Of a stretch of DNA of 7,524 nucleotides, positions 6,279 to 7,524 are shown one piece after another (position 1 is the first letter of the stretch; every line of letters starts with the position of its first letter). The stretch spans positions 1 through 7,524 of the forward strand of contig CAJUFH010000082.1 in assembly GCA_910585755.1 (NCBI GenBank). Reading direction: 5' to 3'. The notes below the pieces were generated by a model. It saw nothing but the letters and a program-made list of their open reading frames with translations, searched no databases and was not told where the DNA came from. Position numbers and translations under genes: made by a program. The DNA comes from an uncultured Muribaculaceae bacterium (GTDB lineage: Bacteria; Bacteroidota; Bacteroidia; Bacteroidales; Muribaculaceae).

Positions 6279-6449
6279 TGAGGAACACCCCCTACACCCT
6301 TTTCGTACCTAAGCCCCCACTATCCCTTTTGCGCTCCCAAGGTACTCCATTATACCCGATGCGCAAGTCTGTTTGTTTTAGGTAATTATCGTAGAATGTC
6401 AGCAAATGGCATATTCCCCATTAGATGGCATTGATACACAGAAAGCGCC
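6279..6449. other. Intergenic stretch without recognised gene
   Basis: This part of the 615-bp gene-free region between the acyltransferase and lipoprotein B holds no credible coding sequence. Two direct copies of ATGGCAT (6406-6412 and 6425-6431) lie 19 bp apart, and GTACCT (6305-6310) faces AGGTAC (6340-6345). Both are weak signals that may be chance. The rest of the gap is the repeat, the GAA-loop hairpin and the lipoprotein B promoter and leader. Confidence 0.5.
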
Positions 6450-6506
6450 ATTTTAACATCATTTAACCATCGGGGGGGGTAAACTGACTCGTTTTTAGTA
6501 ACTTCG
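6450..6506 (+). promoter_or_regulatory. Promoter of lipoprotein B: same architecture as at 3274-3330
   Basis: TTTAAC half-sites (6452-6457 and 6462-6467) lie 10 bp apart. Eight G (6472-6479), a 19-bp spacer and TAACTTCG (6499-6506) follow. Ungapped alignment with 3274-3330 gives 45 of 57 identical positions by hand count, and the differences are concentrated in the spacer. The distance from the second TTTAAC to the end of the G-run is 12 bp in both, although the G-runs are 7 and 8 long. A 72-nt A-rich leader without a Shine-Dalgarno site leads to the start codon. Confidence 0.65.
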
Positions 6507-6578
6507 TAGCACCAATCTATAGGAATACCACAAAAAGACTAAAACAAATCACATCTACTTAAAAACACAACAAAAACA

Positions 6579-7172
6579 ATGAAAACGCTCTTACAGAAAA
6601 CGTTGATGGTGATGCTCGCGGCCTTCCTCTCCCTGAGCTTCGCCTCTTGCAGCGACGATGAGGACGATGACGACAACAACGGCGCAATGACCGGCTGGGT
6701 CGAAATCGAAGGCAAAAAGTACAACTTCAAGTTCTTCGAAGCGGAACTACACTCTGACGGTATGCTCTTTTTGAATGGCTACAGCGACGCAGACTACCAA
6801 GACCCGGATCGTAAAGAAACTTACAACAAGGTAATTCTGACTATGAAGTTCAACTCCGACGGATCTCTCGACCGCGAAGGGCTTTTTAATGCTGGGTTAG
6901 TAAATGGCAACCACAATCCGCAATTTAAATTTGAAATCAAGTTAGATTACAAAAGCTCAGATAGTCAGTCCGCTACTGTGTACAACAATGACTTCAACAA
7001 ATCCGATTACATAGATGCCAAAATCTCCGGTAAGAAGATAACAATCGATGGCGTAGATGTCAAATTAGAACATGATAGTTATTATAGCGGATTAATAAAG
7101 GGCAAATCTAATGTTTGGGTAGATTTTCATTTTGAAGGAGTTCCTCAAGAAATGGACAGTGACTGGGACTAA
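6579..7172 (+). CDS. Small surface-exposed lipoprotein B, paralog of the 3408-3974 product, mosaic composition
   Basis: The product is 197 aa. The signal peptide shares the LMVMLAAFLS core with its paralog and ends at Phe-Ala-Ser-Cys24. The tail Ser-Asp-Asp-Glu-Asp-Asp-Asp-Asp (25-32) again fits the Bacteroides surface export signal. Shared blocks with the paralog are GWVEIEGKKYNFKFF, KFNSDGSLD, KKITIDGVDVKL and VDFHFEGVP, in the same order, so both have the same single predicted beta-rich domain. The middle (about 98-140) has an insertion relative to the paralog and is poorly conserved. GC falls sharply within the gene: 37 of 60 bases at 6601-6660 but 19 of 60 at 6901-6960 and 21 of 60 at 7021-7080. 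The 3' part therefore seems to come from a different source or has drifted. Function unknown; monocistronic, with its own promoter and terminator. Confidence 0.88.
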   Translation: MKTLLQKTLMVMLAAFLSLSFASCSDDEDDDDNNGAMTGWVEIEGKKYNFKFFEAELHSDGMLFLNGYSDADYQDPDRKETYNKVILTMKFNSDGSLDREGLFNAGLVNGNHNPQFKFEIKLDYKSSDSQSATVYNNDFNKSDYIDAKISGKKITIDGVDVKLEHDSYYSGLIKGKSNVWVDFHFEGVPQEMDSDWD

Positions 7173-7200
7173 TACTTCCATACAACTGACAAACATACAC

Positions 7201-7233
7201 ACCGGGCTTCGGCGAGATACCGAAGCCCGGTTT
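7201..7233 (+). terminator. Strong intrinsic terminator after lipoprotein B
   Basis: CCGGGCTTCGG (7202-7212) pairs perfectly with CCGAAGCCCGG (7220-7230) around a 7-nt loop, extended by an A-T pair at 7201/7231 and followed by TTTCTAATTA. It lies 28 bp after the stop codon, and its stem is nearly identical to that of the terminator at 4046-4075. Confidence 0.85.
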
Positions 7234-7284
7234 CTAATTATGAGGTCGTAAAAACCTTAGCGCAGGGCGGAGTACACCGTCGGC

Positions 7285-7524
7285 GAGCGGCGAAGCTGCG
7301 GGGTAATTGTAGCCCCGGGTCGAGCGTCGGAGACGCGATGGCCTGGGGTGTAGGCATACGAGCGGCGGGGGCATCGGAGATGTCCGTTAATCGAATTTAG
7401 CCCACCGCGTACCATAATTATACGACCTCGCCGAGGCCGTTTCCCGAAGCCGGAACGATACCCCAGGCCTTCGCGTCTCCGCCGCTCGACCTGGGGCTAC
7501 AATTACCCCGCGGCTCCGCCGCTC
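7285..7524. repeat. 240-bp imperfect inverted-repeat element, copy 2
   Basis: The outer 32 bases at each end are complementary except at two positions (GAGCGGCG at 7285 pairing with CGCCGCTC at the window end), one of which would be a G-U pair in RNA. The next ~40 bases, from GTAGCCCC inward to GGCCTGGGG, pair with the opposite arm with three differences, one of them a G-U wobble. The unpaired loop lies at about 7392-7416 and differs from that of copy 1. This copy is better paired than copy 1. It ends at the last base of the window, so its right junction cannot be examined. It lies 54 bp downstream of the lipoprotein B terminator. Confidence 0.8.

Noticed and set aside
6406..6431. ATGGCAT direct repeat as an operator
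   Set aside because: The 7-bp copies are not found before the paralogous gene and could occur by chance.
5982..7524. CRISPR array or diversity-generating retroelement
   Set aside because: There are only two long copies 1.3 kb apart and no short regular repeats with spacers. There is no reverse transcriptase and no adenine-specific variable repeat.

Overview
The window looks like chromosomal DNA from a gut-type member of the order Bacteroidales (phylum Bacteroidota). Four signs support this. Start codons lack Shine-Dalgarno sequences and follow A-rich leaders. A -7-like box, TAACTTCG, recurs at four positions and resembles the Bacteroides TAnnTTTG box. Two lipoproteins carry an acidic Ser-Asp-Asp tail directly after the lipobox cysteine. 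The Crp-like regulator has the short C-terminal helix-turn-helix typical of this phylum. Most genes are GC-rich at third codon positions. A Muribaculaceae-like source is possible, but I cannot fix the family from sequence alone.

Layout, all genes on the + strand. (1) 1-62: tail of an upstream unit ending in an intrinsic terminator. (2) 121-3247: two secreted or lipidated proteins of unknown function whose genes overlap by 38 bp; the first looks like a TIM-barrel-type protein, the second is a large helical-repeat protein. (3) 3274-4080: a self-contained cassette of promoter, small surface-lipoprotein gene (lipoprotein A) and strong terminator. (4) 4120-4751: a Crp/Fnr-type regulator with its own promoter and a probable terminator overlapping its stop codon. 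(5) 4786-5963: a membrane acyltransferase of the Acyl_transf_3 (OafA-like) family with its own promoter. (6) 5982-6222: a 241-bp imperfect hairpin repeat, followed by a separate tight hairpin at 6246-6278. (7) 6450-7233: a second cassette with the same promoter architecture, a paralogous lipoprotein gene (lipoprotein B) and a near-identical terminator stem. (8) 7285-7524: a second copy of the ~240-bp hairpin repeat, reaching the window edge.

The common theme is the cell envelope: four exported proteins, a membrane enzyme that probably acylates a surface glycan, and one regulator. The most unusual signals are three. The lipoprotein cassettes are duplicated together with a distinctive promoter (tandem TTTAAC half-sites one helical turn apart, a G-run in the -33 region and a fixed 19-bp spacer). 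Lipoprotein B shows an abrupt drop in GC in its second half. The two 240-bp repeats have conserved arms that can pair with each other around a diverged loop. Nothing in the window is recognisable as a defence system, CRISPR array, tRNA or rRNA, and no transposase gene is present.
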